64,000 bases of DNA from the NCBI GenBank assembly GCA_944389465.1, contig CALXML010000004.1, positions 41,065 to 105,064 on the forward strand, read 5' to 3'. Shown here in pieces: positions 1 to 7,666 of the stretch; position 1 is the stretch's first letter, and every line of letters starts with the position of its first letter. A program made the translations under genes and the position numbers. Origin of the DNA: an uncultured Alphaproteobacteria bacterium (GTDB lineage: Bacteria; Pseudomonadota; Alphaproteobacteria; Rs-D84). The notes beneath the pieces are model-generated. The model saw only the letters and a program-made list of their open reading frames with translations, did no database searches and had not been told where the DNA came from.

Positions 1-183
1 TTGGCAATCCAGCGTGTTGTTGATGGCAAACAAACAATTGTTTTAATCCCATATGAAAAGGGCTTGGTTACGGCAACTGAAACAGAAATTATTTCTGATG
101 AAATTCAGGATGGTGACCGTGTAATCTTTGGACGATATGGTTTGGCATCGTCCGGTTCGGCGCGTATGGGGCCACCGCGTTAA
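1..183 (+). CDS. MacA-like efflux adaptor (periplasmic membrane-fusion protein), C-terminal fragment
   Basis: Only the last 60 codons are inside the window; the gene begins upstream, so the TTG at position 1 is not a real start. The fragment reads as the C-terminal beta domain of an HlyD/MacA-type membrane-fusion protein: short beta strands (KQTIVLIPYEKGL), a glycine turn (IQDGDRVIFGRYG) and a disordered Ser/Gly/Pro tail. Such adaptors link an inner-membrane transporter to a TolC-type channel. A MacB-like ATPase and permease follow on the same strand, which supports the assignment. A hairpin terminator lies directly after the stop, so the ABC genes are probably transcribed separately. Confidence 0.7.
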   Translation: MAIQRVVDGKQTIVLIPYEKGLVTATETEIISDEIQDGDRVIFGRYGLASSGSARMGPPR

Positions 184-190
184 TGTAAAT

Positions 191-222
191 AAACAGCCGG
201 CATTTGCCGGCTGTTTATTTTT
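191..222 (+). terminator. intrinsic terminator after the MacA-like gene
   Basis: An 11-bp perfect stem (191-201 with 206-216) with an ATTT loop is followed by ATTTTTT. The stem core is CCGGCATTTGCCGG, which recurs in other terminators of this window. Confidence 0.9.
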
Positions 223-256
223 TACTATTAAAAAATTATGAAAACTTCATCATAAA

Positions 257-265
257 TGATATAAT
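257..265 (+). promoter_or_regulatory. extended -10 promoter for the macB-like ABC genes
   Basis: TG-A-TATAAT is a perfect extended -10 element. No good -35 was found. It predicts a leader of about 22 nt containing AGAGAG (281-286) before the ATG at 295. Confidence 0.6.
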
Positions 266-294
266 TATCCAAAAAATATCAGAGAGAATGTTTA

Positions 295-1038
295 ATGAAA
301 AAAAATCAGAAACAAGACAATGATGTCAAAATTATTTCTATGAAAAAAATCTGTAAAAGTTTTCCACTGGAAATGGGTGGTGAACAACAGGTTTTGTTTG
401 ATATCACATTTGACGTAAAACAGGGTGAATTTGTATCTATTATGGGCCCATCGGGCAGTGGTAAATCCACGTGTATGAATATCATTGGTGCGCTGGATAC
501 ACCGACCAGTGGCACATACGAATTATACGGTCGTGATGTCACACATTTAACGTCTGATGAATTGGCGGTGGTTCGTAACGAATATATCGGATTTGTATTT
601 CAGCAATTTAATTTATTGGCCAAACGCAGCGTTCTGGACAATGTTATGTTGCCATTAATGTATCGTGGATTGCCCATGGATGAACGTGTGCGTCGTGCAC
701 GTGAAATGTTACAGCGCGTCGGTTTGGAAAAATTTGAAACATATTTACCAACACAACTGTCCGGTGGTATGAAACAGCGTGTTGCAATTGCGCGTGCATT
801 GGCGGGTGACCCTAAATTAATTCTGGCGGACGAACCCACCGGTGCATTGGACAGTAAAATGGGTAATGATATTTTAACTTTTTTTAAAAAATTAAATCAG
901 GAAATGGGCATTACGATTGTTATGATTACCCATGAATTTGAAATCGCCCAATATTCAAACCGTTTAATTCACATATACGATGGCCGTATTACATATGACG
1001 GTCGTGTACCACGTGATGAACGCGTATTACAGAAATAA
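295..1038 (+). CDS. macB: MacB/LolD-type ABC transporter ATP-binding protein
   Basis: This is the cytoplasmic ATPase subunit of a MacB/LolD-type ABC transporter (247 aa). The Walker A motif GPSGSGKST is at residues 51-59, the Q-loop is in FVFQQFNLL, the ABC signature is LSGGMKQR near residue 155 and Walker B is [13 protein letters not shown] near 175. These and the MRGLPM-type insertion are typical of the MacB/LolD group. The permease starts 17 nt downstream, so ATPase and permease are separate proteins, unlike the fused MacB of E. coli. With the upstream adaptor this would form a MacAB-TolC-like exporter for a macrolide, peptide or lipid; the substrate cannot be read from the sequence. Confidence 0.88.
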   Translation: MKKNQKQDNDVKIISMKKICKSFPLEMGGEQQVLFDITFDVKQGEFVSIMGPSGSGKSTCMNIIGALDTPTSGTYELYGRDVTHLTSDELAVVRNEYIGFVFQQFNLLAKRSVLDNVMLPLMYRGLPMDERVRRAREMLQRVGLEKFETYLPTQLSGGMKQRVAIARALAGDPKLILADEPTGALDSKMGNDILTFFKKLNQEMGITIVMITHEFEIAQYSNRLIHIYDGRITYDGRVPRDERVLQK

Positions 1039-1055
1039 TAAAAACAGGTAAAAAA

Positions 1056-2273
1056 ATGACTTTTAACGATATATTAAAAGAATCTTGGTTATCCATCAGC
1101 GGAAATAAAATTCGTTCATTCTTGACCGTTTTGGGTATTGTTATTGGTGTTATGGCGGTTGTGATAATGGTTGCTGTTGGTGAAACGGTGTCCAAACAAA
1201 TTAATGACCAATTTTCATCACTGGGAACAAATACAATCACAATACGTGCCGGCGCGGCGCAAAGTGCGGGTGTTCGCACCGGCAGCAGACAAACCCTGAC
1301 CATGGATGATGCTGAATTTATCGGCCAATTACCCGATGTTGCGGCGTTCAGTCCGGTTCAAAATGCGTCTGCACAGGTTATTTATGGTAATCAGAACTGG
1401 GCAACATCAATGGTTGGTGCATACCCCGGATATGAACAGGTTCAAAATCTGGAAATGAAATACGGAACCTTTTTTAATCAATCAGCGGTGCGCAATGGTT
1501 CTACATATGCGGTTATTGGGCCACAAACCGCCGAAGAATTAAATATGCCTGAAAATCCAGTTGGTGAAATAATCCGTGTTCAAAATATGCCTTTTACAAT
1601 TATTGGTGTGACCAAGGAACGTGGTGATTCCACCATGGGCAGTCAGGACGATATGATAATTATTCCTGTTACCACGCTGAAAAAGCGTCTGCAGGGCAGT
1701 CGTTTTCCAAATTCAGTCAGTATGGTTACACTGAAATTATACGAAGGTGCAGATAACGCATTGGTCATAGAACAAATAACCGCCCTGCTGCGTGACCGGC
1801 ATGATTTGGCCGATGACGAGGCCGATGATTTCCAAATTATGGATATGAAACAGGTTATGGAGGCCATGGACAGTGTCACCGGTTATATGACAATGCTGTT
1901 GGTTGCAATTGCGGCTGTATCATTGTTGGTGGGGTCAATTGGTATTATGAATATGATGCTGGTATCTGTTGCAGAACGTACCCGTGAAATAGGTATCCGC
2001 AAGGCCATCGGGGCACGGGAACGTCATATAATAACCCAATTCTTGGCCGAGGCTATTTTAATATCCTTTATGGGTTCTATGGCCGGATTGATATTGGGTG
2101 TGGGTCTGTCACAGGGAATTGGCCGATTCGTTATGGGATATGATGTTCCTTTCAGTGCATGGCCGGTTGTTGTGTCTGTGACGGTTGCGGTTGTGGTTGG
2201 TTTGGCATCCGGTGTAATGCCCGCAATGAAGGCTGCAAAATTAAACCCAATTGACAGTTTGCGTTATGAATAA
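1056..2273 (+). CDS. MacB-type ABC transporter permease (MacB_PCD + FtsX domains)
   Basis: This 405-aa membrane protein has the MacB permease layout. One N-terminal transmembrane helix (about residues 20-42, after the typical start ESWLSISGNKIRSFLT) is followed by a large periplasmic domain (about 45-275). Three C-terminal helices follow, with the FtsX motif VAERTREIGIRKAIGA in the first cytoplasmic loop. MacB couples ATP hydrolysis to conformational change of the periplasmic domain rather than moving substrate through the inner membrane. The gene has the same strand and a 17-nt spacing with the ATPase, and ends at a strong hairpin terminator. Confidence 0.88.
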   Translation: MTFNDILKESWLSISGNKIRSFLTVLGIVIGVMAVVIMVAVGETVSKQINDQFSSLGTNTITIRAGAAQSAGVRTGSRQTLTMDDAEFIGQLPDVAAFSPVQNASAQVIYGNQNWATSMVGAYPGYEQVQNLEMKYGTFFNQSAVRNGSTYAVIGPQTAEELNMPENPVGEIIRVQNMPFTIIGVTKERGDSTMGSQDDMIIIPVTTLKKRLQGSRFPNSVSMVTLKLYEGADNALVIEQITALLRDRHDLADDEADDFQIMDMKQVMEAMDSVTGYMTMLLVAIAAVSLLVGSIGIMNMMLVSVAERTREIGIRKAIGARERHIITQFLAEAILISFMGSMAGLILGVGLSQGIGRFVMGYDVPFSAWPVVVSVTVAVVVGLASGVMPAMKAAKLNPIDSLRYE

Positions 2274-2289
2274 CTGGCATTAAATATAA

Positions 2290-2318
2290 AAAACACCGGC
2301 ATTTGCCGGTGTTTTTGT
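2290..2318 (+). terminator. intrinsic terminator after the MacB-like permease gene
   Basis: Stem 2290-2300 with 2305-2315, loop ATTT, followed by a T run. Same CCGGCATTTGCCGG core as the terminator at 191-222. Confidence 0.9.
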
Positions 2319-2406
2319 GTCATATATAAATTACCAATTCCGCCCCACCCCACCCCGATAATTTATATAACAATGCACAGAAATAACCATATGCACTTTT
2401 ATATAA

Positions 2407-2434
2407 TTGACAAAATAAAATTCTGTAATACACT
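2407..2434 (+). promoter_or_regulatory. sigma-70 promoter abutting the radical SAM gene start
   Basis: TTGACA (2407-2412), 16-bp spacer, TACACT (2429-2434), then 6 nt to the ATG at 2441. The predicted transcript start falls on the A of the ATG and no Shine-Dalgarno is present, so the mRNA is probably leaderless. Confidence 0.65.
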
Positions 2435-2440
2435 GGCGAT

Positions 2441-3436
2441 ATGCTTACACGTATCATTATAAAATATTTTGATTTAATTGATAAAGTTCTGCCGGTTGGC
2501 GGGATAGTGCGTCGTTTTCCATATGCGATGGTATTTAAAACAACCAATTGGTGTTGGTATAAATGTGCGCACTGTTGTGAAAATGCCGGCCCAGACCAAC
2601 CACACGAATACATTCCATCTGATATAATTAAATATTATATACAACAGGGTATAAACGACCCCACCTTTTCGCAAGAGGTTGTCTTTACCGGTGGCGAAAT
2701 AATGTCTGCGTATAAATTTGGTGATGAAAATTACGTACGAAATTTGCTGGATTTTTGCGGTCAAAATAACATAGGTACAGATATTAAAACAAATGCTGGT
2801 TGGGTAAAAACGTCTTTTGCGCCACGTATATATGATGATTTGGCGGATATTATTTCAAACAATGCACCATACCAGTTTCAAATATCATTGTCTTTGGACA
2901 GGTTTCATCCAAACAGTTTGGAAAACTGTGCACAGTTTATAAAGCAACTGTCACGACGGCCAAATATGCATACTGCGGTGCATTTATCCTCTTTTGGGGA
3001 TGATGCGCATATGTATCCAGAATTATTAAAAACACTGATGCAGTTGGGCGTGCGTATTAACAGCGGGTTTGTGCAAAAAGGTAACAAAGTGACAGAGGTT
3101 GATATTGCCGGAAAACAATTGGTATTAAAACCTTCTGCTGATGCGGTATTATTCAGCAGTGGCCGCGCAAAAAATTTACCGAACGCCGCCCAGAACAGTT
3201 ATCCACAATTTAAGTTTTTAACGCGTGATGCGCGTGTTTTAATGGCATTTGATTCATTTGGTCGGGTGACATTGGGGGAAAATGCGGATAAAAAAATATC
3301 TGCACAGTGGCGCGCAAGTAATGGCACGCCCCGCCCATTAAACCACATTCAATATGATTTAATAAAAAATGCACAGTGGCATGAAATACGCGCGCGCATA
3401 TTTGACCATTTCAGCCCATTTGCAAAACAAAAATAA
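2441..3436 (+). CDS. radical SAM domain protein of unknown function
   Basis: The radical SAM signature C-x3-C-x2-C is at C38, C42 and C45 (NWCWYKCAHCC), and the SAM-binding TGGE motif is at residues 83-86, so a [4Fe-4S]/SAM radical chemistry enzyme is well supported. The 331-aa length and absence of a clear C-terminal SPASM cysteine cluster fit a minimal radical SAM enzyme. A hydrophobic, basic N-terminus (residues 1-30) could touch the membrane. There is no neighbouring peptide, cofactor or rRNA substrate gene: upstream is a terminated ABC operon and downstream is convergent gpsA. The substrate is unknown. Translation probably begins on a leaderless transcript. Confidence 0.75.
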   Translation: MLTRIIIKYFDLIDKVLPVGGIVRRFPYAMVFKTTNWCWYKCAHCCENAGPDQPHEYIPSDIIKYYIQQGINDPTFSQEVVFTGGEIMSAYKFGDENYVRNLLDFCGQNNIGTDIKTNAGWVKTSFAPRIYDDLADIISNNAPYQFQISLSLDRFHPNSLENCAQFIKQLSRRPNMHTAVHLSSFGDDAHMYPELLKTLMQLGVRINSGFVQKGNKVTEVDIAGKQLVLKPSADAVLFSSGRAKNLPNAAQNSYPQFKFLTRDARVLMAFDSFGRVTLGENADKKISAQWRASNGTPRPLNHIQYDLIKNAQWHEIRARIFDHFSPFAKQK

Positions 3437-3440
3437 AATA

Positions 3441-3470
3441 AAAAACACCGGCATTTGCCGGCGTTTTTAT
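3441..3470. terminator. bidirectional terminator between the radical SAM gene and gpsA
   Basis: Inverted repeat AAAAACACCGGC / GCCGGCGTTTTT with one mismatch, T run on both strands, between convergent genes. It carries the shared CCGGCATTTGCCGG core. Its right edge overlaps the last codons of gpsA. Confidence 0.85.
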
Positions 3471-4333
3471 GCTAAATTCATTCGGTGTTGCATTTCAATT
3501 AAAACAGGCACATCAACGTTTAATGCCGCTGCGCGACGAATTAATCCATTTAATGCAAATATGCCCTCTACTGTGCCGGCGGGCGCATCCCCACGGGCAA
3601 TGGCCATACCGCCCGCAAAATTACGACTGGTTGCGGATGTTGCAGACAGGAACAAATCCCCTATGCCGCATAAATCCAGAAAAGTTTGCATTTGTGCACC
3701 ACATTTCAGACCGATTTGCATAACTTCGTTCCATGCGCGGGTAAATATCAATGCGCGTTCATTTTCACCAGCCGCAGCAATGGAATTATATCCGCATATT
3801 AATGCAACAGCATTTTTTCCAACCCCACAAATTTCCGTACCAACAACATCATTGCTGGGGTTTATGTGCAATAAATGTAACGCCGCCCTGCCCGCGTCAA
3901 TTGCGCGTGCCGTGCCCGCCAGTGTTGAACCCGTTGGAATACCACGGGCAACTTCGGCTGCAAATTGTGGACCGGACAGTACGCCAAAATCGGTGACATT
4001 TGGTAACTCGTCGGCCATTATTTCTGACATAAAATTACCGGTTGTGTTTTCTGCACCCTTGGTACAAATGATAATAGGCTGGTTTTTGTATACATCCTTG
4101 GCCTTGTGCAAAGTTTCGCGAAAGAACGCCGCCGGTGTTACAATTAACCATGTTTCGCATTCCCCGATATTTGCCATATCATTGGTCAATGTAATGTTAT
4201 CTGGCATTTGTACGCCATCAAAATCCTTGTATCCACCATCATAAGACCATAAAACAACATCTGCGCCACCACGTGCGCAAATAATAGCCAGCGCAGTTCC
4301 CCACGCGCCTGCACCAATTACACCAATTTTCAT
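3467..4333 (-). CDS. gpsA: NAD(P)H-dependent glycerol-3-phosphate dehydrogenase
   Basis: GpsA reduces dihydroxyacetone phosphate to sn-glycerol 3-phosphate, the backbone of phospholipids, in the cytoplasm. The N-terminal Rossmann motif GAGAWGTALA (residues 7-16) is diagnostic. Further family blocks are ICTKGAEN near 95, LSGPQFAAEVARG near 125 and the helical C-terminal domain with GICGVGKN-like (TEICGVGKNAVAL) and GIGDLFLSA motifs. The 288 aa are slightly short compared with about 330. The ATG overlaps the stop of the upstream TPR gene by 4 nt (ATGA), which indicates translational coupling. Confidence 0.93.
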   Translation of the reverse strand: MKIGVIGAGAWGTALAIICARGGADVVLWSYDGGYKDFDGVQMPDNITLTNDMANIGECETWLIVTPAAFFRETLHKAKDVYKNQPIIICTKGAENTTGNFMSEIMADELPNVTDFGVLSGPQFAAEVARGIPTGSTLAGTARAIDAGRAALHLLHINPSNDVVGTEICGVGKNAVALICGYNSIAAAGENERALIFTRAWNEVMQIGLKCGAQMQTFLDLCGIGDLFLSATSATSRNFAGGMAIARGDAPAGTVEGIFALNGLIRRAAALNVDVPVLIEMQHRMNLA

Positions 4334-5946
4334 TTTAAATCCCTTAATTTTTTACGAACCTGTGGGACGATAACCAATCCATCATCAGATAATTCAATTG
4401 CACGTGTGTACGCATCGCGTGCCAGATTTTCGTCACCAGATGCAACATATAAATCACCCAGTTGTTCAAACAGTGATGAACATGTTGCAGAAACCTCGCC
4501 GACACGTTCCAATACATCCAATGCCGGTTCAATTCCTTCGCGTACAGTAATAACGCGGCCCAACGTATCCCATGCCATTATGCTGGTTGGGTCTTGCTTT
4601 ACCAATGTCATTGCATAATCATATGCGTTTTCAATTTCACGCCCCTGTGCGGCCCAAATTTTGGCCTGTAAAGCCATAATTTCACCATCCAGCGGCATTA
4701 TTTGTGATGCTTCGTGTAAATCGTTTTGTGCATCTTTTAAATCGTCAAACATATAATATATGTGCGCCCTGCTCTTCATAAAAAAAGCGCGCCCATATTC
4801 AGTTATGTTTTCATCATCCAATGCCATATTTACAGTACGCAATGCTGCGCGACGGTTACCGTTTTGGACATTATATGCAATTAATTTATTTACCGCCGGC
4901 ACAAACAGTGGATTTTGTTTTACTGCCTTTTCCAGTGCCCCGATATCATTATTACTTTCTGCGATTTTCATCACTGCAAACAGATAAAAAGGACTGTCGG
5001 ATGATATTTTTGAAAAATATTTTTCAAAATCGCCATGATTATTATAAAAGAATTGCCCCAGATAATAATTAATTGCATCACTGTTTTTGCCGAAATCAGG
5101 ACTGCTGACCTGTGCAAAACGTAATAATAACATTGCCAAATCAGAATACATCATTATTTGTGTGTGTGATACGGTTTGCACCAAACTGAATGCCAATTCA
5201 TTTTGAATGCCGGAAAACATTTCCCAATCAGGAACATCCGCATAATCCAGCATATACATTCCGCCCGCACGTGCGGTAAAATCATCGTGCAGTTTTTGTG
5301 CCGCATCATTCAGATTATTATGTTTGTAAAAAGACATTACATACAAATAATCGCTGATATTCATAAAATCAACGCGTACCTTGGCAAAATATTCGGCGGC
5401 TTTATCAATATCATCAGTTTCAGCATAAATTTGGCCGGTGATAAAGTTTTGCCATGCCTCGTTCGTGGGTAAATCCTTTATAAATTTAATGGCGTCTTTT
5501 TCTTTGCCAATTGCCACAGATGACCATATGCGCAACGGTGCGGCCAATGCAGATTCATCCTTTTTATGGCGTTGATACAAATCATCCCATTTGCCCTGTT
5601 GTGCCAAATAAGCATCATAAATCAGGCGTGATGCGGTTGTTTTTTCCTCTTCCAGTACTATGACGCCATCTGGCATACGGCCACTTAAAAAATCGGCTAA
5701 AAATTTAGTTGATTGTACAATTGAATAATCAACATCAGTTAATAAATTGGCGTATTTGGACGCACTGTCAAAATCATTAACGTAAATAGCATGTTGTGCA
5801 GCCAAAAAGTTACCGTATTGAGTATCTGGATAAATATGTGTTTTTGACGTGTCGGCAATATGGCCGTGATACCATACAGCACCACCAATCACGGCAAGAA
5901 CTGCAACCAATGCGACACCAATAAATAATGTTTGTGCTTTTTTCAT
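4330..5946 (-). CDS. TPR-repeat protein with N-terminal membrane anchor
   Basis: Residues 7-27 form a single transmembrane helix or uncleaved signal anchor. The remaining 510 residues are almost entirely helical with tetratricopeptide-like pairs, clearest near the C-terminus (SIMAWDTLGRVI..., SLFEQLGDLYVASGDENLARDAY). TPR arrays are protein-interaction scaffolds; this one would face the periplasm if the anchor runs N-in. The partner is unknown. It is translationally coupled to gpsA, whose function gives no hint about its role. The promoter overlaps the divergent rsmG promoter. Confidence 0.7.
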   Translation of the reverse strand: MKKAQTLFIGVALVAVLAVIGGAVWYHGHIADTSKTHIYPDTQYGNFLAAQHAIYVNDFDSASKYANLLTDVDYSIVQSTKFLADFLSGRMPDGVIVLEEEKTTASRLIYDAYLAQQGKWDDLYQRHKKDESALAAPLRIWSSVAIGKEKDAIKFIKDLPTNEAWQNFITGQIYAETDDIDKAAEYFAKVRVDFMNISDYLYVMSFYKHNNLNDAAQKLHDDFTARAGGMYMLDYADVPDWEMFSGIQNELAFSLVQTVSHTQIMMYSDLAMLLLRFAQVSSPDFGKNSDAINYYLGQFFYNNHGDFEKYFSKISSDSPFYLFAVMKIAESNNDIGALEKAVKQNPLFVPAVNKLIAYNVQNGNRRAALRTVNMALDDENITEYGRAFFMKSRAHIYYMFDDLKDAQNDLHEASQIMPLDGEIMALQAKIWAAQGREIENAYDYAMTLVKQDPTSIMAWDTLGRVITVREGIEPALDVLERVGEVSATCSSLFEQLGDLYVASGDENLARDAYTRAIELSDDGLVIVPQVRKKLRDLK

Positions 5947-5955
5947 ACCAAAAAT

Positions 5956-5961
5956 ATGCTA
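5956..5961 (-). promoter_or_regulatory. -10 box for the TPR-gpsA unit, overlapping the rsmG -10
   Basis: On the minus strand TAGCAT lies 9 nt before the ATG at 5946, with no Shine-Dalgarno between. It shares two bases with the plus-strand -10 of rsmG. The -35 is weak, so this is a tentative call. Confidence 0.4.
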
Positions 5962-5965
5962 CAAT
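5957..5965 (+). promoter_or_regulatory. extended -10 promoter of rsmG
   Basis: TG-C-TACAAT ends 7 nt before the ATG at 5973 and no Shine-Dalgarno is present, which predicts a leaderless rsmG mRNA. Confidence 0.55.
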
Positions 5966-5972
5966 AATATTT

Positions 5973-6530
5973 ATGAATAATAAAGAGAAATTTGTCCGTT
6001 ACGCACAAATGTTACGTGATTGGTCGTCGCGTATGAATTTGGTCGCGCCCAGCACCCTGAATGATATAGAAAAACGTCATTTCGCGGACAGTGCCCAATT
6101 GGCCGATGTTTTGCCGGCAAATGCAAACGTTATTGATTTGGGCAGTGGGGCCGGATTCCCCGGTGTTGTTTTGGCAATATTGGGATGGCGTGTTACGTGT
6201 ACGGAATCTATTGGCAAAAAGGTTGCATTCTTAAACGCCGTGCGTGATGAATTAAAATTGGATAATTTAACAATATATCATGGCCGGATTGAAAATTATA
6301 TCGCCACCCTGCCCCACGATAACAAAACTGTATTTACCGCGCGTGCATTTGCACCACTGATAAAAATTTTAGATTACACCGCCAAAACACATTATCCACT
6401 TTATCTATTAAAAGGTCGGGAAATACCGGCTGAAATTGATGTTGCGCGTCGTAAATATAAATTTAGTTATAAATTAATTCCATCCAAAACCGGTGATGGG
6501 TATATAATTATTGTTCAAAAAGGCCGGTAA
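5973..6530 (+). CDS. rsmG: 16S rRNA (guanine527-N7)-methyltransferase RsmG (GidB)
   Basis: RsmG methylates N7 of G527 in the 16S rRNA 530 loop using SAM. The 185-aa product has the family start (RYAQMLRDWSSRMNLVAPST), the SAM-binding glycine motif DLGSGAGFPGV near residues 55-65, and the ARAFAPL block near 120. An in-frame ATG at 5928 would overlap the divergent gene and add residues without family similarity, so 5973 was chosen; it also lies directly behind a good -10. rsmG next to parA-parB is the classic origin-proximal arrangement of many bacteria, interrupted here by one opposite-strand gene. Confidence 0.92.
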   Translation: MNNKEKFVRYAQMLRDWSSRMNLVAPSTLNDIEKRHFADSAQLADVLPANANVIDLGSGAGFPGVVLAILGWRVTCTESIGKKVAFLNAVRDELKLDNLTIYHGRIENYIATLPHDNKTVFTARAFAPLIKILDYTAKTHYPLYLLKGREIPAEIDVARRKYKFSYKLIPSKTGDGYIIIVQKGR

Positions 6531-6543
6531 TTTCATATGAAAT
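6530..6543. repeat. 14-bp palindrome, parS-like candidate copy 1
   Basis: ATTTCATATGAAAT is a perfect palindrome at the rsmG stop codon. A 16-bp identical stretch containing it recurs at 7533-7548. It keeps the TTTCA/TGAAA half-sites of the bacterial parS consensus but has a TA centre in place of CG. Confidence 0.45.
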
Positions 6544-6562
6544 AATAAATAACCATATGATA

Positions 6563-7489
6563 TTAGCGTGTTTTTACACTTGCAAATAAATATGCGTTTT
6601 TGCCGGTAATTTGTTGTATAACAGAATCTGTTGCATGCAGTAATTTTTCTTTTTGTGTTTGACTGGCATTATCCCATATGTTTACATCGCCGTTCAATGA
6701 TTCAAATTGCCACAGCGGCCCCCATAAATTAAATTCAGGATAAAAGCAAAGTGTTTGCTGTATTTTGCACATATCGTTTGTGATATACCGGTTCGGTATT
6801 GTGTGCAACATTGCTTCTTTGATTGTTGTTTTGTACAGTCCGCGATTTGTTTCAGCCAAAAATCGTTCTGTGGCGCATTGCATAATAATGTCCGCCAGTT
6901 TTGGGTTGTTGAAATCCAGTGGCCATTTTAATTTATCACGTAATGCAATATTTGTGATTAAACGGTCCGCCTTTTTAATAAAAGGTTTACGTGTGGGAAA
7001 CGCGTGCCCCGTTTGATAACGGTAATCCAGTGCCTCTATTATTTCGGCGGCGGGTGCAATAATTTCGTTTTGGCTGGCGATTCGTCCGCGGATAATGGGC
7101 GAATAATGCCAAATGTTTTTTGTTAATATTGCTTTGCGGGCATGTTCAATCTCGTGCCGGCGTACCAGTGGTATTTGCAGATTATTTGTTTCACAGAAAG
7201 ATATCGTTCGTTGGGTGGAACTGGCCGGCTTTAAATAATTGATTTTTATTATACCGTCATGTGGCATAAAAACACCGGCCGCAATAATTGTACGATTTGC
7301 CAGCATTTCATCCGTAATCAGAACTGTATCTGTTTGTGTGCGAATACTTGTATTAATATACTTTATATTTATACTGGTATTTACCGGCTTTTTCGTGTGT
7401 TTATTTCCGGTAAAATTATGTAAATATGCGCCCGTTCCAAAGCCCATAATAAACGTTGCTGTTAAAAAATAGAGTGTTTTGAAAGTCAT
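6563..7489 (-). CDS. membrane-anchored protein with HEIEH (zincin-like) motif, function unknown
   Basis: I do not recognise this 308-aa protein. It has an N-terminal hydrophobic segment (about residues 5-24, signal peptide or anchor) and the sequence RRHEIEHARKA with HEIEH at 112-116. That fits the HExxH zinc-binding pattern of metallopeptidases, but a third ligand cannot be placed with confidence. The rest is helical and basic. The ATG at 7489 is preferred over a TTG at 7507 because a TTGACA/TATTAT promoter ends 6 nt before it. The gene sits alone and opposite between rsmG and parA, flanked on both sides by the same palindrome. Confidence 0.6.
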   Translation of the reverse strand: MTFKTLYFLTATFIMGFGTGAYLHNFTGNKHTKKPVNTSINIKYINTSIRTQTDTVLITDEMLANRTIIAAGVFMPHDGIIKINYLKPASSTQRTISFCETNNLQIPLVRRHEIEHARKAILTKNIWHYSPIIRGRIASQNEIIAPAAEIIEALDYRYQTGHAFPTRKPFIKKADRLITNIALRDKLKWPLDFNNPKLADIIMQCATERFLAETNRGLYKTTIKEAMLHTIPNRYITNDMCKIQQTLCFYPEFNLWGPLWQFESLNGDVNIWDNASQTQKEKLLHATDSVIQQITGKNAYLFASVKTR

Positions 7490-7495
7490 ACAGGT

Positions 7496-7523
7496 ATAAT
7501 AATCCAAAATATATTTTTGTCAA
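7496..7523 (-). promoter_or_regulatory. sigma-70 promoter abutting the HEIEH-protein start
   Basis: On the minus strand TTGACA (7523-7518), 16-bp spacer, TATTAT (7501-7496), then 6 nt to the ATG at 7489. No Shine-Dalgarno; predicted leaderless mRNA. Confidence 0.65.
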
Positions 7524-7532
7524 TCTGTTTGT

Positions 7533-7546
7533 ATTTCATATGAAAT
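7533..7546. repeat. 14-bp palindrome, parS-like candidate copy 2, upstream of parA
   Basis: Second copy of ATTTCATATGAAAT, here extended to a 16-bp palindrome (7532-7547), 120 bp before parA. It matches 12 of 16 positions of TGTTTCACGTGAAACA, with symmetric differences. Confidence 0.5.
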
Positions 7547-7666
7547 AACATTTATTATATTGATAACAGTTGATTTTTTATTTTGTAAATATAATTGACT
7601 TGACCGAATCGGTGGATTTATTCTATTTATTGTAATGTTAAAGAATTAATTTAATGGACGGGATAA

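Noticed and set aside
3199..3207. Perfect DnaA-box-like TTATCCACA
   Set aside because: Single copy inside the radical SAM gene with no AT-rich unwinding region or other boxes nearby; probably chance, although parAB is close.
3369..4244. Long open frame on the plus strand (291 codons)
   Set aside because: It is antisense to gpsA, whose motifs are unmistakable. Its composition is what the opposite strand of this gene yields, and it has no ribosome site.
5928..5972. Upstream start for rsmG
   Set aside because: It lies inside the divergent TPR gene and upstream of the promoter, and adds residues without family similarity.
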